Shown in pieces: positions 7,380-17,290 of a DNA stretch of 64,000 nt. Under the pieces are notes generated by a model. The model saw only the letters and a program-made list of their open reading frames with translations. It was not told the origin of the DNA and ran no database searches. The DNA is from Planctomycetaceae bacterium. Its GTDB lineage: Bacteria > Planctomycetota > Planctomycetia > Planctomycetales > Planctomycetaceae. Position 1 is the stretch's first letter. The number at the start of each line of letters is the position of its first letter. The translations under genes and the position numbers were made by a program. Location of the stretch: positions 1 to 64,000 of the forward strand of contig JANSXP010000042.1 in NCBI GenBank assembly GCA_024742875.1, given 5' to 3'.

Positions 7380-10300
7380 ATGTCGGGAACCGTGGCTGAC
7401 GGTGGAAGCACAACAGGATTTTTCGCACGCCTGCTCGGCAATATTGTGGGCATTGGCGCGACAAAACCACGTCTGGTGCTGTGGTTGATGGTGCTGCTCG
7501 GCTGCGCGGGCGTGGGCGTGACGGTGTCCGACCTGAAGCTGAAGACCAGTCGGTCCGATCTGCTGGCGCCCAGCAAAGAATGGTCGGATTACAAACAGAC
7601 ATTTGGCGGTGACAGCGACCTGGTGGTTGTGGTCAGGACGCAGCATGCCAACACGCCCCTGATTCAGTCGGTGCTGGATGATCTGGGTGACCGACTGGAA
7701 CGTGAACCGGAATACTTTTCGAGTGTTCTGTTCAAAATTGATCAGACCAGTATTCGTCGCAAGGCGCTGCAGTACCTGTCGGAGGGCGAGCTGAAGTCCG
7801 CCATTCGTCGTGTGAATACGTTTTCCCCCGTGCTGCAGCGGCAGCAGTGGGATCTTCTGAAGGTCGAGGCACTGGCCGGTCAGCTCAATCGCCAGGTCAG
7901 TCGCGCCACGGCCACGCAGACCAGCAGTGATGTCGCGTCATCGTATGCCATTCGTCTGGCCGAGAGTCTGGATGGCTTTCTGGAAGTCGACGGGGAAGAT
8001 CTGCGTTTGAATCGCCACAGTTTCGAATCACCATGGCCGGACATCGTTTCCACAGAGGTGGAGCATTCCGCGGAAGACCGTGACCTTGCCTACCTGATGA
8101 ACGACAACCGCAGCGTCGGCATGCTGCATGTGAAGCCCGTCATTGATGAATCGGGCCTTGATCAGCACTCCCGCTCGGTCACCCGACTGCGCGAACATCT
8201 GCAGCAGGTGGAAACAGACTACAAAACCGTCGCCCCCGATCTGACGCTGGCGCTGACCGGTATTCCCGTGCTGGAACACGACGAACTGCGACGATCGGGC
8301 AAAGACACCATCAATGCGGCGCTGATCGCTTTTCTGGGTGTGGGGCTGTTGCTGTCACTGGGCCTGCGGGGCATGCGACATCCCATGCTGGTGATGGTCA
8401 TGCTGGTCAATGCGCTGGCCATCACGTTTGGCATCGCGACGCTGGCGGTCGGACACTTGAGCGTACTGAGCATTTGCTTTGCCGCCATTATGATTGGCCT
8501 CGGGGTGGATTTTGGTATCCACTTTGTCTCCCGCTATCTGCATCTGCGACAGGAATTGTACGAGCTGCCTGAGGCTCTGGTGCTGGTGGGAGAATCCGCT
8601 GGCCCCGGTATCTTCACTTCCGCACTAACGACCGCACTGGCCTTCGGCAGCGCCGCACTGACTGGCTATCCGGGCCTGGCAGAACTGGGACTGATCTCCG
8701 CGGTGGGCATTCTGGTGTGTGCCTTCCAGGCGTTCACTTTTCTGCCCGCGCTGATCGCTGTCTCTGATGAGCACGTTGATGTCGTGGAGCTGCCTGTTCC
8801 GTATTCGATTGGTTTGTGGCGCAAGCTCATCGGCGGCTTTCCCACCATTGCCATCATTGTGTCGCTGACTGGCATTGTGGCGGTGGCCTACAATGCCGTC
8901 ACGTATGACGACGGCCGGATTACGGCCAATGTTCGTTATGACGGCAACCTGCTGAAGATGCAGGACGAGACGCTGGCATCGGTTCAGGCGGAAAAGGTGC
9001 TGGCCGGCAGTGACGTGTCGCTGCTGTACGCTGTGGCCCTGGCGGGATCGCGAGACGAGACGGACCAGCTGCGACAGAAGCTGTCCGCTCTGCCCACTGT
9101 GGCCCGCGTCAATGAACTTTCCAGTCAGGTTCCCGAAGCTCCCAATTCTGCGCAGAAGCAGCTGATTACCGATCTGCGTAATCGACTGGATCAGTTGCCC
9201 GCCAGCGTGCCGACGTTTGAGGCGTCCAACCCTCAGGTGGTTGGTGTCGCGCTGGAACGGCTGTACAAAAGTCTGAAAGCCTCCCCCAATCTGAAAGCCC
9301 ACACAGCCGCCACGATACTGGATGGCTTCCTGAATAACCTTGCTTCGCTGCCCACCCGTCAACAGGCCGACGTGATGGACGCGTATCAGAATCTGATGGT
9401 CAGCTCGCTGCTGCGAGAATTCGGCGAAGTGCAGCAGGCCACATCGCTGTCGCCCGTGTCGATTCAGGACCTTCCTGCGTCCTGGCGGGAACGCTACCTG
9501 CGAACGGAAGACGACCGTCAGGTGTGGCTGTTGAAGATTTACCCGAAAGAAAACATCTGGGATCAGCAGAACCTGTCAGAATTTGTGCAGGAGCTGAGGA
9601 CCGTCGCACCGGGCGTCACCGGTGTGCCCGTGCAGCAGTACGAAGCGTCCGCTCGCACCGAAGAGTGCTATTCCATCATCGCTTTGTATTCGCTGGCGGC
9701 CATCGCCATGTTCCTGCTGTTTGATTTTCTGCGTCCCGGGCAGAAGCTCATGACCATCGTGCCCCCTCTTCTGGTGGTCGGTTTTGTGGGCTACACGTCC
9801 ATTCAGCGCAGTGGCAGTTTTGATCCGCATATGCTGGTGGGCATCTATTTATCCATGGTGGCCTTCATCGCCATGGTGTTTGATTTCCGCAATCTGCGGG
9901 ACACACTGCTGGCGCTTGTGCCGCCGTTTGGCGGAGGACTGATGCTGCTGGGCCTGATGGCCGTTCTGCAGATCGATTTTAATCCGGTGAACATCATTGT
10001 GGTGCCCCTGGTTCTGGGGATTGGCGTGGATGACGGCATTCATATGGTGCACGACTATCGCCGGCAGCTGATGGCGGGCAGTCAGGAATACACGCCTTCC
10101 GCAGATACGGTCAACGGTGTGCTGTTCACATCGCTCACATCCATCGTGGGCTTTGGCAGTCTGATGATTTCGGCTCATCAGGGGCTCCAGAGCGTTGGCA
10201 TCGTGGTGGCTCTGGGAATTGCCTGCTGCCTGGCCGTGTCTTTGCTGCTGGTCCCCGCTCTGCTGGTGCTGGTGGCCAAATACCAGCCGGCTTCGCTGGA

Positions 10301-10457
10301 ACCCGTGGTGCTGATCAAACGACGGCCCAAAAAGCCGAAAGCTGACAAGAGCGACAAAGCGGAGCAGTCAGGCTCAGACACCTCCGAAGGTGGTGATGGT
10401 CAGCCATCAGAAAAGCGGCTGTCCCGCAAAGAGCGGCGTCGTCCGGCGGCCGCCTGA
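7380..10457 (+). CDS. MMPL/RND-family exporter (HpnN-like), two MMPL domains
   Basis: 1025 residues with the RND layout: one N-terminal helix, a large periplasmic loop, an MMPL bundle around residues 300-470 with GLGVDFGIHFVSRYLH, a second periplasmic loop, and a second MMPL bundle around 760-965 with GIGVDDGIHMVHDYRR. The acidic residues in these two GxGVD(D/F)GIH helices are the likely proton path. The opening stretch DLKLKTSRSDLLAPSKEW resembles hopanoid-associated HpnN transporters, which move lipids to the outer membrane. That is the best-known relative, but no other hopanoid gene is present here. The C-terminus is a charged Lys/Glu/Ser tail. It stands alone after a long leader region with direct repeats. 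Confidence 0.85.
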   Translation: MSGTVADGGSTTGFFARLLGNIVGIGATKPRLVLWLMVLLGCAGVGVTVSDLKLKTSRSDLLAPSKEWSDYKQTFGGDSDLVVVVRTQHANTPLIQSVLDDLGDRLEREPEYFSSVLFKIDQTSIRRKALQYLSEGELKSAIRRVNTFSPVLQRQQWDLLKVEALAGQLNRQVSRATATQTSSDVASSYAIRLAESLDGFLEVDGEDLRLNRHSFESPWPDIVSTEVEHSAEDRDLAYLMNDNRSVGMLHVKPVIDESGLDQHSRSVTRLREHLQQVETDYKTVAPDLTLALTGIPVLEHDELRRSGKDTINAALIAFLGVGLLLSLGLRGMRHPMLVMVMLVNALAITFGIATLAVGHLSVLSICFAAIMIGLGVDFGIHFVSRYLHLRQELYELPEALVLVGESAGPGIFTSALTTALAFGSAALTGYPGLAELGLISAVGILVCAFQAFTFLPALIAVSDEHVDVVELPVPYSIGLWRKLIGGFPTIAIIVSLTGIVAVAYNAVTYDDGRITANVRYDGNLLKMQDETLASVQAEKVLAGSDVSLLYAVALAGSRDETDQLRQKLSALPTVARVNELSSQVPEAPNSAQKQLITDLRNRLDQLPASVPTFEASNPQVVGVALERLYKSLKASPNLKAHTAATILDGFLNNLASLPTRQQADVMDAYQNLMVSSLLREFGEVQQATSLSPVSIQDLPASWRERYLRTEDDRQVWLLKIYPKENIWDQQNLSEFVQELRTVAPGVTGVPVQQYEASARTEECYSIIALYSLAAIAMFLLFDFLRPGQKLMTIVPPLLVVGFVGYTSIQRSGSFDPHMLVGIYLSMVAFIAMVFDFRNLRDTLLALVPPFGGGLMLLGLMAVLQIDFNPVNIIVVPLVLGIGVDDGIHMVHDYRRQLMAGSQEYTPSADTVNGVLFTSLTSIVGFGSLMISAHQGLQSVGIVVALGIACCLAVSLLLVPALLVLVAKYQPASLEPVVLIKRRPKKPKADKSDKAEQSGSDTSEGGDGQPSEKRLSRKERRRPAAA

Positions 10458-10503
10458 CCGTGGATCACGGCGTGAGGCCACTTTCTGTCAGTCCAGGGCG
10501 CCC

Positions 10504-12615
10504 CTAGAACAGCTGCCACTCCCGGTCGGCCAGCTCTTCCAGTTCCTCGCGTGCGGCAGGAGCCGAGAAGTAAAAGCCCTGCACGTAACGGCAGCCGAGG
10601 CTTTCCAGGTGCTTGAGCTGCTCGATGTTTTCCACGCCTTCGGCCACCACGTCCAGCCGCAGGCTTTCGGCAAGTTTCATGATGGTCTCAATGATGGCCT
10701 TGTTCTCGCGGCTTAAGAACATGTCACGCACAAAAGAGCGGTCAATCTTGAGTACGTTCAGCGGCAGACGGTGCAGACAGGCCAGTGACGAATACCCCGT
10801 GCCGAAGTCGTCCAGTCCAATGGCCACACCGGTATCCTGCAGCGCTTTGAGCAGTTCCACGGCGGTTTCCGGATCCTGCATCACGGTGGTTTCCGTGACT
10901 TCCAGTTTGAGGCAGGAAGGCGGCAGCTGCCGCTGCTCAATGCAGTCTTTGACGGTGGAAATGAACTCCGGAGAAATGATCTGACGCGTAGAGATGTTGA
11001 CACTCATGGCCAGCGGCTGCCGACGGTCGGTGTTCAGCGCCGCAATCGTCTCGCAGGCAGTGTCAATCACGTGGCGGCCGATTTCAATAATCTGACCATT
11101 GCCTTCGGCCAGTGGAATAAACTCGACCGGCGAGACGGCTCCAAACCGCGGACTGGTCCAGCGGCACAGCGCCTCAAAGCCGGCCGTTGTGCCCGTGCAG
11201 ATGTCGACGATGGGCTGGTAGCAGACAGACATCTCACCGTCGGTAACCGCCTTTCTCAGGGCGTTGCTCATCTCCATTCGCACGGTGGTGGCTTCGATCA
11301 TCTCCCGTTCGAACATCTTGTAAGTCAGGTGCACGTGCGCTTTGGCAAAGTACATGGCCACGTCGGCCTCACGAATCAACTGCTCGGCCGATTCGCATTC
11401 CGGCGTGTTGACGGAGATGCCGATGCTGGCCCGTGAGAACAGTTCCCGCTCGGCCACCTGAAACGGGGCGGACATCGAGTCAATGATTCTCTGAGCCACA
11501 CGGACCGCGTCTTCTTCGGTCGTCAGATTTTCAACCAGCACGGCAAATTCATCGCCACCCAGTCTGGCCACCACGGAATCGCAGTTGCGAACGGCGGTTT
11601 CCAGACGCTTGGCCATTTCAATCAGAAATTCATCGCCGGCCGTGTGTCCGTAGGTGTCGTTGATCAGCTTGAAGCCGTCCACGTCCATGTAAAGGATGGC
11701 AAATTTCAGATCGCCGTTACGCTGTGCCTGGTCGATACAGCGCTGCACGCGATCAACGAACAGCAGGCGGTTGGGCAGCGAGGTGAGTGCGTCTGCGACT
11801 TTGCCTTCTGTGATATCCGTCAGTGAGCCGGCAATGCGAACCGCTTTTCCTTTTTCGTCTCGCACAGCCAGTCCGCGACACAGCATCCAGCGGTAGCCAT
11901 TGGTCTGATGGGCCATCCGCAGTTCCGTCTCAAAATGCTGCGACTCCCCTCGCAGGTGACACGTGAGATCTTTCTGCACACGCACCTGATCTTCCGGATG
12001 AATCAGAGTGAACCAGTCGGACACGGTGTCGATGGCATGGGCTTCGTTCAGTCCCAGCATGCATTTCCAGCGGCTGGAGAAGAACACGGTTCCCAGATAG
12101 ATATTCCAGTCCCACAGACCGTCGTTGGAGCCCTGAGCGGCGAGGGCGTAGCGTTCTTCACTTTCCCTCAGATCGTCCTGCGCTTTTTTCAGCCGCAGCT
12201 GTGACCGAATCCGGGCGATCACCACATCCGGATCCACGGGTTTGGTGATGTAGTCGTTGGCACCGTTGCGGAAGGCGTCCAGCAGCTGCTGACGATCGTC
12301 ACTGGAGGTGACGATAATGATGGGCAGCTCCATCTGCGTGTGCGCCTGACGCAGCAAACGGGAAATCTGAATGCCGTTCAGTCCCGGCATGGACAGGTCC
12401 ATCAGCACCAGATCAAACGGCTCACTGAGCAGCATCTGCAGTGCGGCCTGGCCATTCTCTGCCTCAAAGACTTCAAAGCCCCGCTGAGTCAGCATCTGGC
12501 CGAGCACCATGCGATTGATGATCTCATCATCCACCACCAAAATCCGCGCGGCGCGGTCACTTTCGTGCGGCGTGGCCGGCAGCGAAGCACTGGATGTGGG
12601 GGTCTGGCTGATCAT
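10504..12615 (-). CDS. Response regulator with PAS, GGDEF and EAL domains
   Basis: 703 residues: REC (about 22-140, phospho-acceptor D73 in VLMDLSMPG), PAS/PAC (about 150-270), GGDEF (about 275-430, intact RLGGDEF at 351-357) and EAL (about 440-700). All main EAL metal and catalytic positions are present: E481 of EAL, N540, E575, the DDFGTGYSS pair D602/D603, K623 and E659. It therefore has the parts to make and to break cyclic di-GMP in the cytoplasm under phosphorylation control. An RxxD (343-346) lies one residue further from GGDEF than the usual product-inhibition site, so feedback is uncertain. It lies 70 bp downstream of, and in the same direction as, the ammonium-transporter histidine kinase, a likely phosphodonor. 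Confidence 0.92.
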   Translation of the reverse strand: MISQTPTSSASLPATPHESDRAARILVVDDEIINRMVLGQMLTQRGFEVFEAENGQAALQMLLSEPFDLVLMDLSMPGLNGIQISRLLRQAHTQMELPIIIVTSSDDRQQLLDAFRNGANDYITKPVDPDVVIARIRSQLRLKKAQDDLRESEERYALAAQGSNDGLWDWNIYLGTVFFSSRWKCMLGLNEAHAIDTVSDWFTLIHPEDQVRVQKDLTCHLRGESQHFETELRMAHQTNGYRWMLCRGLAVRDEKGKAVRIAGSLTDITEGKVADALTSLPNRLLFVDRVQRCIDQAQRNGDLKFAILYMDVDGFKLINDTYGHTAGDEFLIEMAKRLETAVRNCDSVVARLGGDEFAVLVENLTTEEDAVRVAQRIIDSMSAPFQVAERELFSRASIGISVNTPECESAEQLIREADVAMYFAKAHVHLTYKMFEREMIEATTVRMEMSNALRKAVTDGEMSVCYQPIVDICTGTTAGFEALCRWTSPRFGAVSPVEFIPLAEGNGQIIEIGRHVIDTACETIAALNTDRRQPLAMSVNISTRQIISPEFISTVKDCIEQRQLPPSCLKLEVTETTVMQDPETAVELLKALQDTGVAIGLDDFGTGYSSLACLHRLPLNVLKIDRSFVRDMFLSRENKAIIETIMKLAESLRLDVVAEGVENIEQLKHLESLGCRYVQGFYFSAPAAREELEELADREWQLF

Positions 12616-12685
12616 AGTGGGCGAGGTGGCTGCAGTCTCGAAAGGTCAGGTCGGTTCGTGATTGGTCGTCGTTATTCGTTACTGG

Positions 12686-15600
12686 TTATTCGCAGAGCAG
12701 TTCGTTGAGCAGATCGAGCGTCTCGTCGACGCGAACCCGAAGCGTCTCGTAGCCGTCCTGAATGTCGGTCGCTCGGGATTCCCGCACGGCAGATTCCAGG
12801 GCGCCGGCCGCCGTGGCCACCGCCAGCAGGGCGCAGTCTCCCGCGGCTCCTTTCAGTCGATGCGTGACGCCGCGGAGGGTTTCCAGATCACCGTTTTGAT
12901 GAGCCGTCCTGATCTGCGCCACGGTGTCTGACATCGTGCCGCGCATCAGCGTCAGCACCTGTTTCTGGAATGCCCGATCGGAGCCGCACCGCAGGGCGAA
13001 TCCGGTCTCGTCAAACAGTTCCGTCTGCAGAGCGGCAACAGGTTTCGGGACCGCCGCGGTCGTGCCTGCTGCGCTGTTGGAAGTGTGTGAAGCGTCTGCC
13101 GCTTCCGCCTCTGCAGCGGTGAATGTCTCTTCGGGAGTTTCGAGGGCTGGTTCCGTGGTCTGCTCCATGAGGGGCGAACTGGCGGACGGCACGAGGCTTT
13201 GTTCCGGCTGAGCAAACGCGAGTTCCCGGACGTCGCCGGCCGTGTGAACCGGGATGTCGGTCGACGGCTCTGCTGCGAAAGCCGTGGTGGCCGCCGGTGT
13301 CGTTGTCGCCGCCACGGAGGCGGTCATTGCGGGTGTTGGGTCAGCCAGAACATTGGGCATGGCGGCTGGAATGTGTTCGGAGTCGAGCATGTGTTCCAGG
13401 GCTTCCTTCAGCCGCGACAATGTGACCGGTTTGGTCAGAAAACAGTCCACACCGGCTGCGAGAAAGTCGTCTCTGGAAGTGGAGTTGGCATTGGCCGTCA
13501 GGGCGACGATGGGCACATTGCTGTTTTGTGACAGTCGATTCTCCGATTGCATACGACGAATGGTGGACGTGGCCTTCAGCCCGTCGAGCACGGGCATGTG
13601 TCCGTCCATGAAGACGATGCGATACGCCGCCTTCTGCAGCTTGTCGATTGCTTCCTGACCGTTCTCCGCCACATGAGACGTGTGTCCCAGCGACGACAGC
13701 ATCTGCCGGACGACCACCTGGTTGACCTGATTGTCCTCAACAACGAGCACATCGGCGCTGCTGTTGTCGCTGCCCTGCGGCGCGGCCAGCTTTGTGACGG
13801 CGGGAGCCGGGGCGGGCGGCGGCGATTGCCGGGTTGTGGCCGGCGTCCTGGTGGCCGTTGCCTCGGGCTGGCCGGCGGCAACCTGCTCGTCGAAGTCCGG
13901 GACGATCGGTGTGGAGAAATCCGAATGCGGGGTCACCGGCGCGATGCCGGCCGTTTGTTCGGCCATACGAGTTTCACGCTGTTCCCGCGTTTCCATGCGT
14001 TTTTCAATGGTTGTGATGATCGAATCAAACAGCCGGCTTTGTCGCACGGGCTTGGTCATCGCAATGTCGATGCCGCACGCGATGCGGTCGTCCGTGCTGA
14101 GAATTTCGTGGTTGCTGGACAGCAGAATGATGGGCAGATCGCTGAACAGACCCGAACTGCGGACCAGTCGCGCCACATCTTTGCCGTCCATCACCGGCAT
14201 GCACATGTCCAGCAGCATCAAATCGAACGGCTTGCCGTTGCGATTGGCCAGCATCAGACGATCGGCCGCCATTTCTGAACATTGACAGGTTTCGGCCGTG
14301 AAGCCCCACAGTGCCAGCTGGTTGCGGAGGATTTCGCAGTTGGTTTCGTTGTCGTCAACCACGAGCACGCGGGTGTCGGGCAGTCGTGCCAGCAGTTCCT
14401 GCATGCGTTCATTGGACATGCGGGCATTGGCGACCACTGGCATCGGCAGGTCGAAAAAGAAGGTGGAACCCTGCCCGGCTGTACTGGTGACATCCAGCTG
14501 GCCGCCCATTAACTGCACCAGTTGATAACTGATCGACAGTCCCAGGCCCGTGCCGCCGAATTCCCGGGTCGTGGAGGCGTCGGCCTGTGTGAAAGCCTCA
14601 AAGATGCTGGCACACTGCTCCTCCGACATCCCGATGCCTGTGTCCTCCACAGCAAAGCGAATTCGTTCGGTGTCTGTGGTGACGCGCAGGTTGATTTCTC
14701 CCTTGCGGGTGAATTTGATGGCGTTGCCCATCAGGTTGGTGAGCACCTGCCGCAGTCGTTCCGGGTCGCCGATCACCCCTGATGGCACGTCAGATGACAT
14801 CGCGCAGTTCAGTTCGAGTCCCTCCAGGTGAGCGCGAACAGCAAACTGCTCCGACGTGGATTCCACCAGGTCCCGCAGGTCGAACTGCACTTCCTCCAGG
14901 TCCATGCGTCCGGCTTCAATCTTGGAGAAGTCCAGAATATCGTTGATGACGCTCAGCAGACTGTCGGCGCTGCTGCGGGCGATGTTCACATAGTGTGTGT
15001 CCTGTTCGGACATGTCCGAACCGTTCAGCAAATCCAGCATGCCGATCACGCCGTTCAGCGGTGTGCGAATTTCGTGGCTCATGTTGGCCAGAAACTCTCC
15101 CTTGGCCTGGCTGCGAGCTTCAGCAATTTCCACCTCGGCAATCATCTGCTGCCGTCGCGTGGTGATGTCGTGCACCGTCCCCAGCCAGCTGATCAGCTGA
15201 CCGTCGTCGTTGTGAATGGGCACCAGACTTTCCAGCAGCCAGACTTCGCTGCCGTCGCGGCGCTCAAAGCAGGTCTCCAGATCTTTGACGGACACGGCCG
15301 CCTGAATGCTGTCGCGATAAACGGATTCGTTATCAGATCCCACCAGCCATGGGGCCACTTCCACGGGCTTGCCGTCGATCAGTTCGGCGGCAGACTTATA
15401 GCCCAGCGTATCCAGCAGCGTGTGGTTGACGGACGTAAAAGCTCCCGCGCTGTCCAGCTGGTAGATGCCCACGCCGGCGTGTTCGAGTACCGACTGCAGT
15501 CGCAGGCGCTCAGACTTCAGCCAGTCATTGGATTTCTCCCGCTCGGACATTTCCTCCTGCACTTTGGCGATCACGCGGTTGTACTGCGCGGCAATCTGGC

Positions 15601-16891
15601 CCGCCTCAGTATGTGGCTCGACCCTTACAGGTTTTGAGAAGTTGGCTTCGTGCTGATGTGTGGACATCTCTGTCACCAGGTCCAGCACTTCGTTGGTCGC
15701 TCCGTGCTCCACCATATTCAGGCCGCGGATTTCTTCTTCTTCTGTGACACGCAGCGCGGTAATCCGCTTCAGCAGCGACAGGCCGGCATACATGGACGCA
15801 AAGGTGACGGCAGCAACGACCGTCGTGCCGAGCGCCTGAATGCCCACACCCGTCAATCGTTCACCCATGGAAATACTGTCGATCGGCATCAGCAGAAAAG
15901 TGGCAATGGTGCCCCAGAAGCCCGCCACACCGTGCACGGGAAAGGCGGACACCACATCGTCGATTTGTTTTTTCCGCAGCCACGCATCCGACCACAGGGC
16001 CAGCGCTGAGCCAATCGCGCCTGCCAGAGCGGAGCCGAAGGGTGTGAGCTGATCACAGCCAGCCGTTACGGATACCAGTCCCGCAAGGACGCCGGAAATC
16101 AACGGGATCACTTCGACTCGCCGTCGCAGACCAATGCAGATCATGGCGGCCGTCAGTCCACCGGCGGCCGCACCGGCCTGCGTATTGAGCAGGACCATGG
16201 GCAGGTTTTCTGTCAGCGACAGACAACTGCCGCCATTGAATCCCCACCAGCCGAACCACAGCAAAAAGCAGCCCAGCACGGCCAGTGTGAGACTGTGTCC
16301 GCCCGTGGTCTGCTGCGACGGAATCTGCCGCCGCGGACCAATCACCATGGCAGCCGCCAAAGCGCAGAATCCACCCACGACGTGCACGGCCGTTGAGCCG
16401 GCGAAATCCAGAAAGCCAATTCGAGCCAGCCAGCCCTGTCCGGAGCCCGGCAGGATGCCGCCCCAGATCCAGTGACCAACCACAGGATAAACCAGTCCGC
16501 TCAGCAGCAGGACGATAAACAGAAATGTGGTCAGTCGGGTCCGCTCTGCAATAGCGCCGCTGACAATCGTGGTGGCCGTGCTGCAGAACACCACCTGAAA
16601 CAGAAAGAAGGTGATCAGTCGCCCGTCGGACACCATATCCAGTGAGCCGGGAGAGCCGACCAGGCCCATCACGTCGGCACCAAACATCAGGGGAAAGCCG
16701 ATCGCTGCGTACACCAGCATGGAGGTGAAGCAGTCCATCAGATTTTTGACCGCCACGTTGATGCTGTTTTTGGTCCGCACCAGACCGCTTTCCAGTAGGC
16801 AGAATCCCGCCTGCATCAGGAAGACAAGGGTGGTGGCAAACAGAACCCAGATGGGATCGAGATTGGTCGGTGCGGTGATGGGGGTATCCAC
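12686..16891 (-). CDS. Ammonium transporter fused to hybrid histidine kinase phosphorelay (Amt-PAS-HK-REC-REC-HPt)
   Basis: 1401 residues. 1-400 is a complete Amt/Rh channel: F..QVVF near 98-102, AERTRL, HWIWGG, D162 and H170 in [14 protein letters not shown], and H320 in [11 protein letters not shown], equivalent to AmtB D160 and the twin histidines. About 460-580 is PAS/PAC. HisKA has H606 in [13 protein letters not shown]. HATPase has N723, the DTGIGM G-box and GGTGLGLSI. Receiver 1 is about 840-965 (D846/D847, phospho-D895), receiver 2 about 1047-1170 (E1052/D1053, phospho-D1096). Pro/Thr/Ala linkers follow, then an HPt domain with H1344 in THRLKGAAG. Inference: external ammonium gates or is sensed through the channel and drives a four-step phosphorelay. 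The output is probably the GGDEF/EAL response regulator directly downstream. Confidence 0.95.
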   Translation of the reverse strand: MDTPITAPTNLDPIWVLFATTLVFLMQAGFCLLESGLVRTKNSINVAVKNLMDCFTSMLVYAAIGFPLMFGADVMGLVGSPGSLDMVSDGRLITFFLFQVVFCSTATTIVSGAIAERTRLTTFLFIVLLLSGLVYPVVGHWIWGGILPGSGQGWLARIGFLDFAGSTAVHVVGGFCALAAAMVIGPRRQIPSQQTTGGHSLTLAVLGCFLLWFGWWGFNGGSCLSLTENLPMVLLNTQAGAAAGGLTAAMICIGLRRRVEVIPLISGVLAGLVSVTAGCDQLTPFGSALAGAIGSALALWSDAWLRKKQIDDVVSAFPVHGVAGFWGTIATFLLMPIDSISMGERLTGVGIQALGTTVVAAVTFASMYAGLSLLKRITALRVTEEEEIRGLNMVEHGATNEVLDLVTEMSTHQHEANFSKPVRVEPHTEAGQIAAQYNRVIAKVQEEMSEREKSNDWLKSERLRLQSVLEHAGVGIYQLDSAGAFTSVNHTLLDTLGYKSAAELIDGKPVEVAPWLVGSDNESVYRDSIQAAVSVKDLETCFERRDGSEVWLLESLVPIHNDDGQLISWLGTVHDITTRRQQMIAEVEIAEARSQAKGEFLANMSHEIRTPLNGVIGMLDLLNGSDMSEQDTHYVNIARSSADSLLSVINDILDFSKIEAGRMDLEEVQFDLRDLVESTSEQFAVRAHLEGLELNCAMSSDVPSGVIGDPERLRQVLTNLMGNAIKFTRKGEINLRVTTDTERIRFAVEDTGIGMSEEQCASIFEAFTQADASTTREFGGTGLGLSISYQLVQLMGGQLDVTSTAGQGSTFFFDLPMPVVANARMSNERMQELLARLPDTRVLVVDDNETNCEILRNQLALWGFTAETCQCSEMAADRLMLANRNGKPFDLMLLDMCMPVMDGKDVARLVRSSGLFSDLPIILLSSNHEILSTDDRIACGIDIAMTKPVRQSRLFDSIITTIEKRMETREQRETRMAEQTAGIAPVTPHSDFSTPIVPDFDEQVAAGQPEATATRTPATTRQSPPPAPAPAVTKLAAPQGSDNSSADVLVVEDNQVNQVVVRQMLSSLGHTSHVAENGQEAIDKLQKAAYRIVFMDGHMPVLDGLKATSTIRRMQSENRLSQNSNVPIVALTANANSTSRDDFLAAGVDCFLTKPVTLSRLKEALEHMLDSEHIPAAMPNVLADPTPAMTASVAATTTPAATTAFAAEPSTDIPVHTAGDVRELAFAQPEQSLVPSASSPLMEQTTEPALETPEETFTAAEAEAADASHTSNSAAGTTAAVPKPVAALQTELFDETGFALRCGSDRAFQKQVLTLMRGTMSDTVAQIRTAHQNGDLETLRGVTHRLKGAAGDCALLAVATAAGALESAVRESRATDIQDGYETLRVRVDETLDLLNELLCE

Positions 16892-17290
16892 GTACGCCTC
16901 TCCAGCAGGTGATAAAAGTCAACGTGGAGTATGTGTCGTGGCTTGGGTGGCTGCGGATCAGCTACCCAGTTTTATGAACTCAACTCGTCAGTTCATTCGT
17001 TGCCGCCTGGCTATGTGCGCGGATCCGCACAACGTGGCTTTTGAGATTCTCGCGCTGATTATCCCAGGCCGATCGACGCCGGAAAAATTGCCCGAAATCA
17101 CGAAGCGGTGGCAGATTCGTGAGCAAGTCATGCCGCGACAGATCGGCCACGCACGATCTGCATCAGGTGAACGTCCGATCGTTCCAGCGATAAAGAGCAC
17201 GCACTTTCCCGCCGTGATGGACGTGATATCCCCATCCTGCCACTGCCGGCAACGGGTCCGACAGACGGGGGCCGTTTGGTCGACGCAGTG
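16892..17290. other. Intergenic region upstream of the Amt-kinase gene, with a dyad
   Basis: 399 bp between the BCS1-like gene end and the Amt-kinase start (both leftward). No gene is seen. A perfect 7-8-7 inverted repeat, cagatcg (17139-17145) and cgatctg (17154-17160), could be an operator. I looked for a sigma-54 TGGC-TTGC element, as expected for a nitrogen-regulated promoter, and did not find one. Confidence 0.55.

Noticed and set aside
7380-10457. A full hopanoid locus around the HpnN-like exporter
   Set aside because: No squalene or hopene genes are adjacent, so the specific HpnN name is not supported.
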